Assembly: GCA_958448705.1 (NCBI GenBank)
Contig: CAUDEY010000016.1
Location: forward strand, 1 to 45,939
Length of the DNA stretch: 45,939 nt
Origin: UMGS1322 sp900550765
GTDB taxonomy: Bacteria > Bacillota > Clostridia > Christensenellales > QALW01
Direction of reading: 5' to 3'
The number at the start of each line of letters is the position of its first letter. Within the stretch, counting starts at the first letter, position 1. The notes beneath the pieces are model-generated. The model did not search any database. It was given only the letters and a program-made list of their open reading frames with translations, and was not told the origin of the DNA. Positions 33,047 to 43,910 of this stretch are shown here, piece by piece. The translations under genes and the position numbers were made by a program.

Positions 33047-33074
33047 CAAAATAACATGCATTCTCCCCGCGCTC

Positions 33075-33119
33075 AAAAAAAAGTCTTCCCTGCAACCCGC
33101 TCTCTTGGGTGCAGGGAAG
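33075..33119 (-). terminator. Terminator of the cyclic glucan synthase gene
   Basis: CTTCCCTGCA and CCC (33085-33098, with one bulged A) pair with GGGTGCAGGGAAG (33107-33119). On the minus strand eight Ts follow. It lies 12 bases after the stop. Confidence 0.9.
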
Positions 33120-33130
33120 GCCTGCAAAAA

Positions 33131-36100
33131 TTACATAACGACCCGGATTTCACTGCCGGAAGCAAGCACGCCCTCCTTCTCCGCTGCAGTGAGACTTCGC
33201 ACGCCCTCACTGCGTCCATCAGGATTGAGAACTTTTACACAACAGGAAAGATGCTCCGTATTAATCTCTACCGAATATTCCTGCCACCAAGACGGAATCC
33301 TCGGATCCACCGTAACCTTACCGCTTTCCACGTTAATACCCAACATATCATGAAGTACCGCCGTAAAATACATTGCCGAAGATGCGGTATACCAACTCCA
33401 ACCGCCGCGGCCTTTATTTTCCTCATTCGCATAAATATCCGCCGGCACGCTATAGGGCTCCAGCATATATTTTGCTGCCGCTGCTTTTGTCATCGTATGG
33501 CTGATCGGATTAATCAAATCCAGAATTTCCGCACATTTATCCCCCTCTCCGATCTGTGCAAAGGCCGAAGCCGTCCAAATGGCACCATGCGTATACTGTC
33601 CGCCGTTTTCCCGAACACCGGAAACATATTCGCCGATATATCCCGCACCGGATTCTTTCGTAAACGGCGGTGTAAGCAGCTTGACAATCCCATTTTCTTT
33701 ATCAATCAAAAGCCGCTCCAAAGAATCTAAGGCAATTTTGCATTTATCGGGCTTTCCCGCACCGGAAAGCACTGCCCACGCTTGGGAAATCGCATCAATA
33801 CGGCAGCACTCGGCGTCGCTGGCACCGATAATTTTTCCCTCATCATCAAAGGCACGCCGGTACCACTGTCCATCCCAGCAAACAGTATTCAGCGCATCAG
33901 CCAGCTTTTTGGCATGCTCTCTAAGCATTTGCTCATCTTCTGCACTGTAGAGACGGCAAACCGGTAAAAACCGACTGATTACCGAATACAGGAACCACCC
34001 TAACCATACGCTCTCTCCTTTGCCTTCTTTGCCGATGCCGTTCATACCATCATTCCAGTCACCGCCGAGAATCAAAGGAAGATTGTGCTTACCGCTGCGT
34101 TTGATCACAAGGCGAATCGCACGCATGCAATGCTCATAAAGCGAAGAACTCTCCTGTGACGGCCATGCATTCTCATACAGATCATGCCTGCCGTTTAAGC
34201 TGTGTCCCTCCAAATAAGGCACGACTTCATCAAATATTTGCTTTTCTCCGGTAACATCAAAATATTTTGCGGCAACAAAGGGCAAAAAGAGCAGATCATC
34301 GCTGACAGTAGTCCGTACCCCTGCATAAGGCGGATGCCACCAATGCTGTACGTCCCCTTCCTTAAACTGATGCGAAGCACACAGCAGTAAATGCCGCCGG
34401 ACAAACCCCGGATCACTGATCAGCAGTGCCAAACAATCCTGCAGCTGATCGCGGAAGCCGTATGCACCGCCGGCTTGATAAAAACCGCACCGGGACAGCA
34501 AACGGGAGCTCATCGTTTGATAACACAGCCAATTATTAAACAAAATATCCAGCTTCCGCTCCGGTGTTTTTATTTGAATGGCACGAATCCGTTTTTCCCA
34601 CTCATGCTTTACATCCTCCAGCCAAAGCAAAGGATCCGCATCTTTCAGGATTTCCGCTAATCTGGCCAATTCTCCTTTATCGGCCGCATATCCGCAAAAC
34701 ACCGTAAAACGGCTTCGTGCCCGGCACCGTAGCGAAAGCACCGGCTCATCCTCGCAAGCGGCACAAAACGCGCCTTCCTGCACCGCTTGTGGTTTTTTTA
34801 AGTTTCCTCCGCCAAAAAATGCGCTTCTATCGCTATTATACTCCGCATTTTCGGAATAGATAAAGAAATATCCGTTTTCACGCTGTATACACAGCATTCC
34901 AAACAACTCTTCCGCTTTTAAATATTTATACGATTCCGCTTTATTGCTTCCCAGCACAGGATCACAATAATAAAACGCATCGATATCACGGTCCCTGATA
35001 TCCTCACATTCCACCATTGTAACCTTCACCGGAAGAGTTTTATGCACAAATACGGTTTGCTGCTGCGCCATTCCAAAACCACCGTAACGGTACACCGCAT
35101 AACCATGGCCGTAAATACAGTCATATCCATCACCGTTGTCAATTGGCGCGCGGGTGATGCTCCAAAACCGAGAAAGTTTATTATCTCTTAGATAAACAAC
35201 CTCGCCCAAGCGGTTATAAACCACATCGTTACTCCAGGGCGTCAGCTTATTCATACTGCTGTTTCCCTGCCATAGATAGCCCCCGCCGTTTTCACAGCAA
35301 AGAAACCCAAAGCGTTCATTGCATATAATATTGGACCATGGCACCGGCGTCTGTGCATAAATATAATACTCGGTGCCGTCATTGATAAACCTTCCGTACC
35401 CGCAGTCAAATTCTCCGGGAATCAAATGATTTCTCGAAGCCGGATATTCATTCTGGCCAATCTTGACCTCCTGCTTTTTAACCGGCGGATTCACGCGCTT
35501 CAACTGTTCCCCAAGTTCAAGAGAACAATTCAAAAAAGCAAAACTCAGGCTCTTTATACTCTCCAATTCTCCCTCTTCCAGCTGAGATAATCTAATATGA
35601 TGCGTAGTTTCCTTCACCGAAAAGCGGTTGATAACGGTATCCACCGTATGAAAACTGCCATCCAAATAATCCTGTGCCGTATCTTCAAGAATTAAAATTT
35701 CAATTTCCAGTCCTTTTCCAAAGAGATAATCAGCTATATGCATGAGATCTGAAAATCTATTCTGAGTAAAATCCTGTTCCAAAAAAATCGTAAGCAGCGG
35801 TTTTCTGTCAGAGATTCCAAATTTCCAAAGCTGGTCCGGCCTGGAGGCTACCTTCGCCTGTACCCTCATACGGCTGCGTGCAAGTGCGCAAAGTTTCAGC
35901 GAAAAAAGCCATTGCTCTCTGTTCAGGCCGGAAGCGCTGATCATGGCTCCGGCATTTAAAGCAGCATTTTCTCTTGCCAAGGTTACCGCCGCCTTGTTTT
36001 TAAACTGTTTCAACGCATGAACTGCCTGTTCGGCATCCTTGCCAAAGGAAAGAAGAAATACGGCCTCAGCGCTTTCACCCGCACCGATACGAAACGTCGT

Positions 36101-39100
36101 TTGCGCCGCTAAACAAGGGGTGATCGGATTTTTCTTATTTGCATCGGTAAAGTCCAGTAAGGGCGTATCGCTGTCATTTCCCCGGCCGAACACCTTCAGT
36201 GCATCGGTAGCAAATATCGTCTGCTCTTCCGCCAACACAGTAAGTCCGCACCAGAGGCCGCTCTTTCTGTTATGTGCCAGCAACATTCCATCAAAGCTCT
36301 CCATCTCCATAAACAAACCGTTAAAATAGGGATGTGCGTCAAAGCTCTCCTGCGGCACAAGGCTCACCTTACTGATGAAGGCAAGCGTTTTTTCCACTGG
36401 TTTTTCTCCTTTATTGGTAATCTGAACATGCCACAAGGCAGCATTTCCCCCAGAAGAAAGAAATACACTTTGCCGGGCATTGGTATTAAAATCATCAAAC
36501 TGATATTCTGCTGTCCCCGGCAAGAATTCCGCACGGTATCGTGCGGAGCTATCCGCACAGGGCAAATAGGTGATACTGCTGAGTTTCTCATCCTTTAAAT
36601 AAAGGGACACACCATTCTCACAGGGCGAATTCAACCCAACATCTCCGCAAAATACCTGCTGATATCCATCAGAGGAAGCAAACAGCTTCATCAGGCCGTT
36701 ATCCAGCAGCAGCACCTCCCGTGCCTGCTTATCCGGCGCCATATATTCCCGCTTCAGCTCCAATGTGTCATACGATACCTGCTTTTCTTCTTCCGGCAGC
36801 TGTCTGCGCGGCAATACGCCTACGGGCATTTTTTCCTCCAGCAATACCGATACCGCCGCTACAAAACTCCGGCTTGAAAAGGCCTTGCGCAGTGCCTGGC
36901 TATACAGACAGTTGGTAAGTGCACAAAGGCTCATGCCCGCATGATGTGCCATATGCGAATATACAATTCCGGGGCCTCCATTGCTTTCACAATGTTTAAA
37001 ATCAATAGCCTCATACATTCCATAGCTTCCGGTCATTCCATGTTCTACCAACCGTACAATGTTCTGCATACATTCCTGCGGTGCATATTCCAAAGCCAGC
37101 AGGCAGGAATACGGTGAAAAAATCTTTTCTGCCTTAAAGGTCGACACCGCAATGGCCGGTACACCAAACGCCCGGTATTTATATTCTCTGGAATAATCAA
37201 ATGCATGAAATGCCGATTCCGAAATTCCCCAGATCCCGCTTTTGCTTTGGAATTCCTCCTGTGCCTTAACCGCTATAGAGGCGGACGTGTACAGCATGGA
37301 ATTTTCCGAAGGCTTAATAAAGATATCCGGCATCAAATATTCAAACATGGTACCGCTCCAGGAAAGGCAAAGCGGAAGATCATAAAGTCTTGTAAATGGG
37401 CGAGTCAGCTTGAACCAATGTTCTGCCGGAATCTTTCCCAGTGCAATTGCCGTAAGGCTGGTAAGCCTGGCCTCAGAGCAAAGCATGTCATAACAATTGA
37501 CGCTTTGCTTATTTTCCCGAGTGTTGATACCAATCGCAAGCAATTTCTTTTCACTGTTAAACAAGCAGGCAAAATCGATCTCATCCAATGCCTGTTCCGT
37601 AAAGCGATAGACCATTGCACATTTTTGCTCAATCGCAAAAGCATATTGATAGATATTGCGGAATGCAGACTTTACCTGACGGATCAATTCCGCATACTTT
37701 TCCCTGCCGGCTGACCAGACGCAGCTGTTAATCTTCTCTTCAAAATTTTCATTAACAGCCAAAATATCCTTTACCGGCATTGGAAAAGAATTTAAAAAAT
37801 CCTTTAAAGGTTTAAGATTGAATTCTCCCGTCCGCTCGATCGCTTCAAAAATCTCCTGCGGAAAGCTTAAGCCGTCATAGTCCGCCAGCCAGTAGCGAAT
37901 AAGCTGCGCCGGATATTCTGCCGCCTCACAGCTGCCAAGCGTTCCGTCGTTTAAGAAATTCCGCGCCGTTTCTGCAGCTCTTTTACCGGTACTGTTATAA
38001 AAAGCATTGGCATATTCCGTTAAATGAATTTTAAAATCCTCTTCTGCCTCATCCACCGCCGAAGAAAGCAAATCGCCGATACCGCTGCACTCGCTCTTTC
38101 CTAAGATCCAACGCTCTTTGATCTGTTCCAGCATAGCCTGTACAGTAATCAGTGAAGCACAGTAATTTCCGCTGTCCACACTGGACACATATTCTGTCAG
38201 CGGTATTTTTTTATCGGTATCATACCAGTTATATAAATGTCCCTTATATTTAGGCAGCTGTGAAACCGCGCGTATCTGTTTTTCAAGATTTGCCGCACAC
38301 AAAGACGGCGAATACGCCCCCATTTTCAACCCGCAGCAGGCGCTGAGCAAGGCAAAGCCGATATTGGTAGGCGAGGTACGCTTGGCATATCCCTTATAAG
38401 GCTTCAGCTGAAGATTATCCGGCATAAGAAAGCCGTTATCTGCCAAGGCCTCATAAAAAAAGCGCAGCGTACGCATGGAGAGAAGCTTTAAGGAAAAGAC
38501 TTCATCCGGCAGCAGCCGATACTGCTCTTTTGTTACCTTTTGCCCACTGATAAAGGCAAGATACGGCGCAGCCATCCAAAGCGCAGTCACCGCTAACCCG
38601 GAAACGATGCCAATACCGCAATAAAGACACACCAAATAAAAGATCCCAGCCAAAACAAGTGAGGGCATCATAAATCGATAATATCCTGCAACAGTCTTAC
38701 TTCCCAAAGACGATGCAAAGGTCGTCCACTGCAGAATTTTTTTATGACTTATGATCCGGCGCCACAAGGCCTTTCCTGCCGCGCTGACATGGTTAAACGC
38801 TTCAAACGGTAAAAATATCCCCGCATAAAACGCTCTTTTCAGGCTGTTATGCCGGCTTTGGCGGCCGTCAGAAAACTCATATTTTTCACGGTCAAACCGC
38901 AAAGCGTCCATATACACAAAGAAGACCGGTATCAACAGTTCTACAATACAGCCCAGCCAAATCAAATATCCTGTTACACCGAAAAAGGGAGCCGCAAAAG
39001 CCTGCAGTAAAATTCCCGGTGCAAACAGAGACTGTACCAGGTTATAAAAAATCTTCCATTTGGAAACAGCGCTCAGATCGCTGAAGAGCCATCCGGCAAG

Positions 39101-40879
39101 CTGCCAATCTCCTCGCACCCAACGCTCAGCACGTTTAAAATACGTCATCGGATCCTGAGGAAATTCATCCAGAACTGTTATATCATCCGCCACAAGAGTA
39201 TGCAGTAATTCTCCTTCCAATATATCATGAGAAAGCACCGTATTCGGACGGATTCGCTCACTTACTAAAAGGTCATACCCCTCTACATCAAAAATACCCT
39301 TGCCGCAGAAGCTGCCGCTTTTAAAAAAATCCTTGTACAATTCAGCACTGCAATAATTATAGGAATCAATGCCGCCGGCCGGCGCCATTGCAGCGGCAAA
39401 AATGCTCTGTTTCCCGGGTGCATTGCCTACTCCCGGCTGTACCAGACCGAACCCGCCTGCATAGCGGCCATTTTTTAAAATAAGTTTATTAGCCGGATGC
39501 GCAATGACACCCATCAATTTTTTCACACAATCCGGCGGCAGAACCGTATCCGCATCCAACGTACAAATATATTTTACATTTTCAAGCAATTCTTTCTTTT
39601 CAAAGATACGGAAGTTCTCCTCGCCTTCCCTAATATAGCGTACCAACTGCAAAAGCGCGCCGCGCTTTCGTTCCCAGCCGAAATATTCTTTTCCGCTTTT
39701 TTCCCGGCCGCGCACAATTACCGAAAATTTGTCGCCCCAACGGGAGTTCAATTCAGCAATTCCTTTCACCAATCTCTCAATCAGCGCCTCGTCACCATCC
39801 TGCTCGGCCTCTTTTGCTGGCTTCAAATCTGCCAAAATGACATATACCCCATTATCAATACGGTTTCCCGCACAATACTCCTCAATCGTTTTCAAGGCTT
39901 TATTAGCGCTTTTTACCGAATCAAGCAATACCGTTAAAGTAATTGCTGTTTTATTTTCAGGAGTATCCGCATATTCTGCTTTCAGCTGCAGAGGCCGGCA
40001 GGGTTTAAGCCTGCGCAAAATTCCACGATTTAAAAAATTGCTGAAAATCGTCAGCAGCGGTGCAACAGACGCTGCAGCCAATAAAATTCTGCACCAAAGC
40101 GGCGCGGAAATAAAAAACAATAAAAATAAAATCAGTGCTGTAGAGAGCGTTACTGCCGCTGCATATATCGCAAGCCGGCCCGCGGGATGCTCCTGTACAA
40201 CAGGTGCGCCGATGTTTTCGGCAAAAAAACGACGCTGTGTACCAAAAAGCTGTTCTGCCGCTCCCAAAGAGCTGCTCTGCAGTCTTTCAATGACCTCCGT
40301 TTCACTCTTTTCCGTACTGCGTGCAAGCTGCGCAATTGCTTTTCTGTATCTGTCTCTGGAAGCCTCATCCGACATCATATATCCTCTATCCTGCAAAAGC
40401 AACTGCTGCTGAACAAGGCAGCGATCCCGTAAGACCGTAAAATCAATTTCATTAAACAAAATCAGTGATTTAGCAGTATTCGAAGCATATTTTTCAAATC
40501 TTTCGGGTTTTTGAAGAATCTTTTCTATCAACCGCAGCAAATTGAGCTTAATTGCCATAGGCAAAAAATCAAACTCTTCAAATGTAAGCGAAAAATTCCG
40601 CGTGATCTCCACGGTATCGGCGTTGACAATCCCGTTACTTTGCTCCACCAATTCCTGTGCCAATTCAAAAACACGCAGGTTTTCGCTGCCTTCCGGTAAA
40701 CAGCATAAAGGAATCTCCAAATACAACGACGACGCAATATTCAGGATGCGGTTTTTATTATCAGCGATCCAAACAAGCTTATGGTTACCGTCAATCTCCG
40801 CGGCATGCTTTTCAAAAAGCTCTTCAAGCCTGCCGTAAAGCTCTTTGGCATATTTTTTTAATTTTCGGGTATTTTTCAC
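33131..40879 (-). CDS. Cyclic beta-1,2-glucan synthase (GT84 + GH94), NdvB-like
   Basis: A 2582-residue membrane enzyme predicted to build, cyclise and trim beta-1,2-glucan from UDP-glucose. Order: helical N-terminus, membrane helices (~231-278), a GT84 glycosyltransferase domain with CTLDADTVLPP (DxD ~441-443) and FKRAERWVRGDWQL, then further helices (~640-850). A glycoamylase-like module follows (~870-1350, TSPTNIGFALLSACCG… NGGPGIVYSHMAHHAG). The C-terminal part is GH94-type (~1500-2570), with YGFRDQLQD (~2143) and GGDWNDGMNGIG (~2273). The GTG start has GGAGGT 7 bases upstream. Such enzymes are best known from Brucella and Rhizobium. Clostridial versions are known but less common. It stands alone, with its own terminator. 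Confidence 0.92.
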   Translation of the reverse strand: MKNTRKLKKYAKELYGRLEELFEKHAAEIDGNHKLVWIADNKNRILNIASSLYLEIPLCCLPEGSENLRVFELAQELVEQSNGIVNADTVEITRNFSLTFEEFDFLPMAIKLNLLRLIEKILQKPERFEKYASNTAKSLILFNEIDFTVLRDRCLVQQQLLLQDRGYMMSDEASRDRYRKAIAQLARSTEKSETEVIERLQSSSLGAAEQLFGTQRRFFAENIGAPVVQEHPAGRLAIYAAAVTLSTALILFLLFFISAPLWCRILLAAASVAPLLTIFSNFLNRGILRRLKPCRPLQLKAEYADTPENKTAITLTVLLDSVKSANKALKTIEEYCAGNRIDNGVYVILADLKPAKEAEQDGDEALIERLVKGIAELNSRWGDKFSVIVRGREKSGKEYFGWERKRGALLQLVRYIREGEENFRIFEKKELLENVKYICTLDADTVLPPDCVKKLMGVIAHPANKLILKNGRYAGGFGLVQPGVGNAPGKQSIFAAAMAPAGGIDSYNYCSAELYKDFFKSGSFCGKGIFDVEGYDLLVSERIRPNTVLSHDILEGELLHTLVADDITVLDEFPQDPMTYFKRAERWVRGDWQLAGWLFSDLSAVSKWKIFYNLVQSLFAPGILLQAFAAPFFGVTGYLIWLGCIVELLIPVFFVYMDALRFDREKYEFSDGRQSRHNSLKRAFYAGIFLPFEAFNHVSAAGKALWRRIISHKKILQWTTFASSLGSKTVAGYYRFMMPSLVLAGIFYLVCLYCGIGIVSGLAVTALWMAAPYLAFISGQKVTKEQYRLLPDEVFSLKLLSMRTLRFFYEALADNGFLMPDNLQLKPYKGYAKRTSPTNIGFALLSACCGLKMGAYSPSLCAANLEKQIRAVSQLPKYKGHLYNWYDTDKKIPLTEYVSSVDSGNYCASLITVQAMLEQIKERWILGKSECSGIGDLLSSAVDEAEEDFKIHLTEYANAFYNSTGKRAAETARNFLNDGTLGSCEAAEYPAQLIRYWLADYDGLSFPQEIFEAIERTGEFNLKPLKDFLNSFPMPVKDILAVNENFEEKINSCVWSAGREKYAELIRQVKSAFRNIYQYAFAIEQKCAMVYRFTEQALDEIDFACLFNSEKKLLAIGINTRENKQSVNCYDMLCSEARLTSLTAIALGKIPAEHWFKLTRPFTRLYDLPLCLSWSGTMFEYLMPDIFIKPSENSMLYTSASIAVKAQEEFQSKSGIWGISESAFHAFDYSREYKYRAFGVPAIAVSTFKAEKIFSPYSCLLALEYAPQECMQNIVRLVEHGMTGSYGMYEAIDFKHCESNGGPGIVYSHMAHHAGMSLCALTNCLYSQALRKAFSSRSFVAAVSVLLEEKMPVGVLPRRQLPEEEKQVSYDTLELKREYMAPDKQAREVLLLDNGLMKLFASSDGYQQVFCGDVGLNSPCENGVSLYLKDEKLSSITYLPCADSSARYRAEFLPGTAEYQFDDFNTNARQSVFLSSGGNAALWHVQITNKGEKPVEKTLAFISKVSLVPQESFDAHPYFNGLFMEMESFDGMLLAHNRKSGLWCGLTVLAEEQTIFATDALKVFGRGNDSDTPLLDFTDANKKNPITPCLAAQTTFRIGAGESAEAVFLLSFGKDAEQAVHALKQFKNKAAVTLARENAALNAGAMISASGLNREQWLFSLKLCALARSRMRVQAKVASRPDQLWKFGISDRKPLLTIFLEQDFTQNRFSDLMHIADYLFGKGLEIEILILEDTAQDYLDGSFHTVDTVINRFSVKETTHHIRLSQLEEGELESIKSLSFAFLNCSLELGEQLKRVNPPVKKQEVKIGQNEYPASRNHLIPGEFDCGYGRFINDGTEYYIYAQTPVPWSNIICNERFGFLCCENGGGYLWQGNSSMNKLTPWSNDVVYNRLGEVVYLRDNKLSRFWSITRAPIDNGDGYDCIYGHGYAVYRYGGFGMAQQQTVFVHKTLPVKVTMVECEDIRDRDIDAFYYCDPVLGSNKAESYKYLKAEELFGMLCIQRENGYFFIYSENAEYNSDRSAFFGGGNLKKPQAVQEGAFCAACEDEPVLSLRCRARSRFTVFCGYAADKGELARLAEILKDADPLLWLEDVKHEWEKRIRAIQIKTPERKLDILFNNWLCYQTMSSRLLSRCGFYQAGGAYGFRDQLQDCLALLISDPGFVRRHLLLCASHQFKEGDVQHWWHPPYAGVRTTVSDDLLFLPFVAAKYFDVTGEKQIFDEVVPYLEGHSLNGRHDLYENAWPSQESSSLYEHCMRAIRLVIKRSGKHNLPLILGGDWNDGMNGIGKEGKGESVWLGWFLYSVISRFLPVCRLYSAEDEQMLREHAKKLADALNTVCWDGQWYRRAFDDEGKIIGASDAECCRIDAISQAWAVLSGAGKPDKCKIALDSLERLLIDKENGIVKLLTPPFTKESGAGYIGEYVSGVRENGGQYTHGAIWTASAFAQIGEGDKCAEILDLINPISHTMTKAAAAKYMLEPYSVPADIYANEENKGRGGWSWYTASSAMYFTAVLHDMLGINVESGKVTVDPRIPSWWQEYSVEINTEHLSCCVKVLNPDGRSEGVRSLTAAEKEGVLASGSEIRVVM

Positions 40880-40950
40880 TGTTTTTACCTCCGCTTTGTC
40901 AGTTATTTACTATTATTTACAATTGTTTAACGAAAATACCCAAAAATGTA

Positions 40951-40973
40951 AAAAGAGCGTTTTTTTAACGCTC
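40951..40973 (-). terminator. Terminator of the icd-lepA-hemW operon
   Basis: GAGCGTT (40955-40961) pairs with AACGCTC (40967-40973). On the minus strand TTTTTACATTTTT follows. It starts 3 bases after the hemW stop. Confidence 0.85.
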
Positions 40974-40975
40974 GT

Positions 40976-42091
40976 TTATTCCTGTTCCATGATAAAATCA
41001 AGGGCTACCGCATCGGCAAAATCTCGGCCTTTCTCCGTAAGGCACAAAAACTGATGATCTTCCGCCAGTAATTTGCAGCTACGGTTCTTTTCCACTGCCT
41101 TTTTATACCGCCCAAAAAAAGAAACGCCAAAATCTCTTTCAAAGGCGGCAATATCCATGCCGCGGTTCATCCGAAGCCCCAACAGGATTCGCTCTTCCAT
41201 CCTATCCTTTACAGAAAGAAACTGCCGCTCGCGTATAATATCTTTCTGCGCAATATATTCCTCCAGATTTTCCGTATTCCGATACCGGGCACCGCCGATA
41301 TAAGAATGTGCCGCGCAGCCTAACCCGATATACTCACCGCACAGCCAATAATTAAGATTATGCCGGCATTCCCTGCCCGTTTTTGCATAATTGGATATTT
41401 CATACTGAAAAATTCCATGCTGGGCAAGGATTCGCCCGGCCGCCGCATACATAGCGCGTTCTGTCTCTTCCTCCGGCAGCTGAAGTTTCCCGGAAAGCAC
41501 GTCCTTTCCCAATGGTGTATTCGGCTCTACGGTAAGCGAATAGCAAGAGATATGCGCCGGCTGATACGCAAGCGCCTGAAAAAGCGTTTTTTCCCAGGCC
41601 ATCAGCGTCTGCCCCGGCAAAGCAAAGATCAGGTCTAAATTAAAATTTTTAAATCCCGCTCGTTTTACACTGTTTACGGCTTCTTCAAGCTGTGCCAGCG
41701 TATGGCAGCGGCCGATTTCACTTAAGACCTCGTCGCTCAGGCTTTGCGCGCCGATAGAAATTCGATTGATTCCCGCCTGCTTATATTCCAACAGTTTAGA
41801 ATAGGTGAGGGACGCGGGATTACATTCAACTGTGATCTCCGCATCCGCCGCGATACAAAAATTTTCTTGCAAAAACTCCAGCAATTCAGCCATCTGCCCC
41901 GCCAACAGCAAACTCGGCGTTCCCCCGCCGATAAAAACGGTATCAATCCTTTCATGCCGATACCTCAGGGCTTCGTTTTTCAGCGCAAGCAAATAAGACG
42001 GCAGGTACTTCTGCCTGCCGCCATAGGAAACAAAGTCACAATAGGAACATTTTTTTTCGCAAAATGGAATATGAATATAAAGTCCTGCCAT
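40976..42091 (-). CDS. hemW: Radical SAM heme chaperone HemW
   Basis: HemN-like protein that in known cases binds and delivers heme rather than acting as coproporphyrinogen dehydrogenase. The cluster motif CEKKCSYCDF (CX3CX2CxF) near residue 10 has the HemW-type Phe after the last Cys pair. IDTVFIGGGTPSLL, ISIGAQSLSDEVLSEIGR and NLDLIFALPGQ are typical. 371 residues. The frame extends upstream into lepA, but ATG 42091, one base after the lepA stop, is the sensible start through coupling, since no good Shine-Dalgarno is visible. Last gene of the operon. Confidence 0.93.
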   Translation of the reverse strand: MAGLYIHIPFCEKKCSYCDFVSYGGRQKYLPSYLLALKNEALRYRHERIDTVFIGGGTPSLLLAGQMAELLEFLQENFCIAADAEITVECNPASLTYSKLLEYKQAGINRISIGAQSLSDEVLSEIGRCHTLAQLEEAVNSVKRAGFKNFNLDLIFALPGQTLMAWEKTLFQALAYQPAHISCYSLTVEPNTPLGKDVLSGKLQLPEEETERAMYAAAGRILAQHGIFQYEISNYAKTGRECRHNLNYWLCGEYIGLGCAAHSYIGGARYRNTENLEEYIAQKDIIRERQFLSVKDRMEERILLGLRMNRGMDIAAFERDFGVSFFGRYKKAVEKNRSCKLLAEDHQFLCLTEKGRDFADAVALDFIMEQE

Positions 42092-42092
42092 A

Positions 42093-43895
42093 TCAATCAA
42101 GCTTAAGCACGGCGAGGAACGCTTCAGAGGGAACCTGAACGCTGCCCACCTGACGCATACGCTTTTTCCCCTCCTTTTGCTTTTCAAGCAGCTTTTTCTT
42201 CCGGGTAATATCCCCGCCGTAGCACTTGGCTAAAACATCCTTACGCATCGCCTTTACGGTTTCTCTGGCAATTACCTTTCCTCCAATCGCCGCCTGAATC
42301 GGAATTTCAAACAACTGCCGTGGAATCACGTCACGCAGTTTTTCCGCTACCATACGGCCGTGTGCGTAAGCCTTATCCTTATGCACAATTACCGAAAGTG
42401 CATCACAGGGATCTCCGTTAAGAAGAAAATCCAATTTCACAAGTGCGCTGGGCTGATAGCCGCAAAGCTCATAATCAAATGAAGCATACCCTCTGGTTCG
42501 GGATTTCAGGGTGTTAAAAAAGTCATAAATTATTTCATTCAGCGGCATTTTATATTCCAATACCGCACGATTTTCATCCGCATAATGCATGTTAAGGTAT
42601 TCCCCGCGCTTTTCCATGCAAAGATCCATTACCGCGCCGATATAATCTTTAGGCGTCATAATATTTGCCTTCACGATCGGCTCGCGCATTTCTTTAATCT
42701 CATCCGCCTTGGGCAGGTTGGCAGGATTATCAATTTTCAGCTCGGTACCGTCAGTCTTGGTAACCTCATAAATAACGCTGGGAGCAGTCGTAACAATATC
42801 AAAATCAAATTCCCTCTCCAGCCGTTCTTGAATAATCTCCATATGCAGCAACCCTAAAAAACCGCAGCGGAAACCGTATCCCAAAGCAGCGGAAGTTTCC
42901 GGCTCAAAGGTAAGTGAAGCATCGTTAAGTCCCAACTTTTCCAGTGCATCGCGCAAATCGTCATACTCGCTGCCGTCGGCCGGATAAATTCCGCAGAATA
43001 CATTGGGCATGATCTTTTTATATCCCGGCAGCGGTTCCCCCGCAGGACGGTCATCATCGGTTATCGTATCCCCCACGCGCGTTTCGCTTACCGTTTTAAT
43101 GCTGGCGGCAATATAGCCTACCTCTCCGACAGAAAGCTCTTCCACCGGAAGATATTCCGGTGTAAACACCCCTACCTCGGTAACTTCAAAGGTATGCCCT
43201 GAATGCATCATGCGGATATGTGTGCCCACCCGTACCTTACCGTTTTTAACGCGCACAAAGCTGAGGGCGCCCTTATAATTATCATAGATTGAATCAAAAA
43301 TCAACGCCTGCAGCGGCTCATTTTCATCACCTTTCGGCGCCGGAATCTCCTTTACGATCCGTTCCAGCACCTGATGAATGTTAATTCCCTCTTTCGCTGA
43401 AATCCTCGGCGCATCCATACAGGGAATTCCAATGATATCCTCTACCTCTTTTGCCACAAGATCCGGCTCAGCACTGGGCAGATCAATTTTATTGATAACC
43501 GGAAGAATTTCCAAATCCTGCCCTACAGCAAGATAGACATTAGCCAGCGTCTGCGCCTCTACCCCTTGAGTGGCATCAACAATCAGAATCGCACCCTCGC
43601 AGGCATTAAGGCTGCGGGAAACCTCATAGGTAAAATCCACATGACCGGGAGTATCGATCAAGTTCAGCATATATTCCTGCCCGTCATCGGCCGTATAGAA
43701 CATACGCACCGCCTGGGATTTTATAGTGATTCCTCTCTCCTGCTCCAGCTCCATCGTATCCAGCAGCTGTGCGTGCATTTCCCGGGCGCTTACGGTACCT
43801 GTTTCATCGATCAGCCGATCCGCCAAGGTTGATTTCCCGTGATCGATATGCGCAATAATACAAAAATTGCGGATATTTTCTCTTTTAAACGACAT
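42093..43895 (-). CDS. lepA: Elongation factor 4 (LepA) GTPase
   Basis: A 600-residue ribosome-associated translational GTPase. G1 AHIDHGKST, switch region RGITIKSQAVRM, G3 DTPGHVDF and G4 NKIDLPSA are intact, followed by domains II-III and the LepA-specific C-terminus (GGDITRKKKLLEKQKEGKKRMRQVGSVQVPSEAFLAVL). The lepA-hemW order is conserved in Firmicutes. The start lies 15 bases after the stop of the SEC-C gene. Confidence 0.97.
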   Translation of the reverse strand: MSFKRENIRNFCIIAHIDHGKSTLADRLIDETGTVSAREMHAQLLDTMELEQERGITIKSQAVRMFYTADDGQEYMLNLIDTPGHVDFTYEVSRSLNACEGAILIVDATQGVEAQTLANVYLAVGQDLEILPVINKIDLPSAEPDLVAKEVEDIIGIPCMDAPRISAKEGINIHQVLERIVKEIPAPKGDENEPLQALIFDSIYDNYKGALSFVRVKNGKVRVGTHIRMMHSGHTFEVTEVGVFTPEYLPVEELSVGEVGYIAASIKTVSETRVGDTITDDDRPAGEPLPGYKKIMPNVFCGIYPADGSEYDDLRDALEKLGLNDASLTFEPETSAALGYGFRCGFLGLLHMEIIQERLEREFDFDIVTTAPSVIYEVTKTDGTELKIDNPANLPKADEIKEMREPIVKANIMTPKDYIGAVMDLCMEKRGEYLNMHYADENRAVLEYKMPLNEIIYDFFNTLKSRTRGYASFDYELCGYQPSALVKLDFLLNGDPCDALSVIVHKDKAYAHGRMVAEKLRDVIPRQLFEIPIQAAIGGKVIARETVKAMRKDVLAKCYGGDITRKKKLLEKQKEGKKRMRQVGSVQVPSEAFLAVLKLD

Positions 43896-43910
43896 CTGTT
43901 TTCTGCTCCG

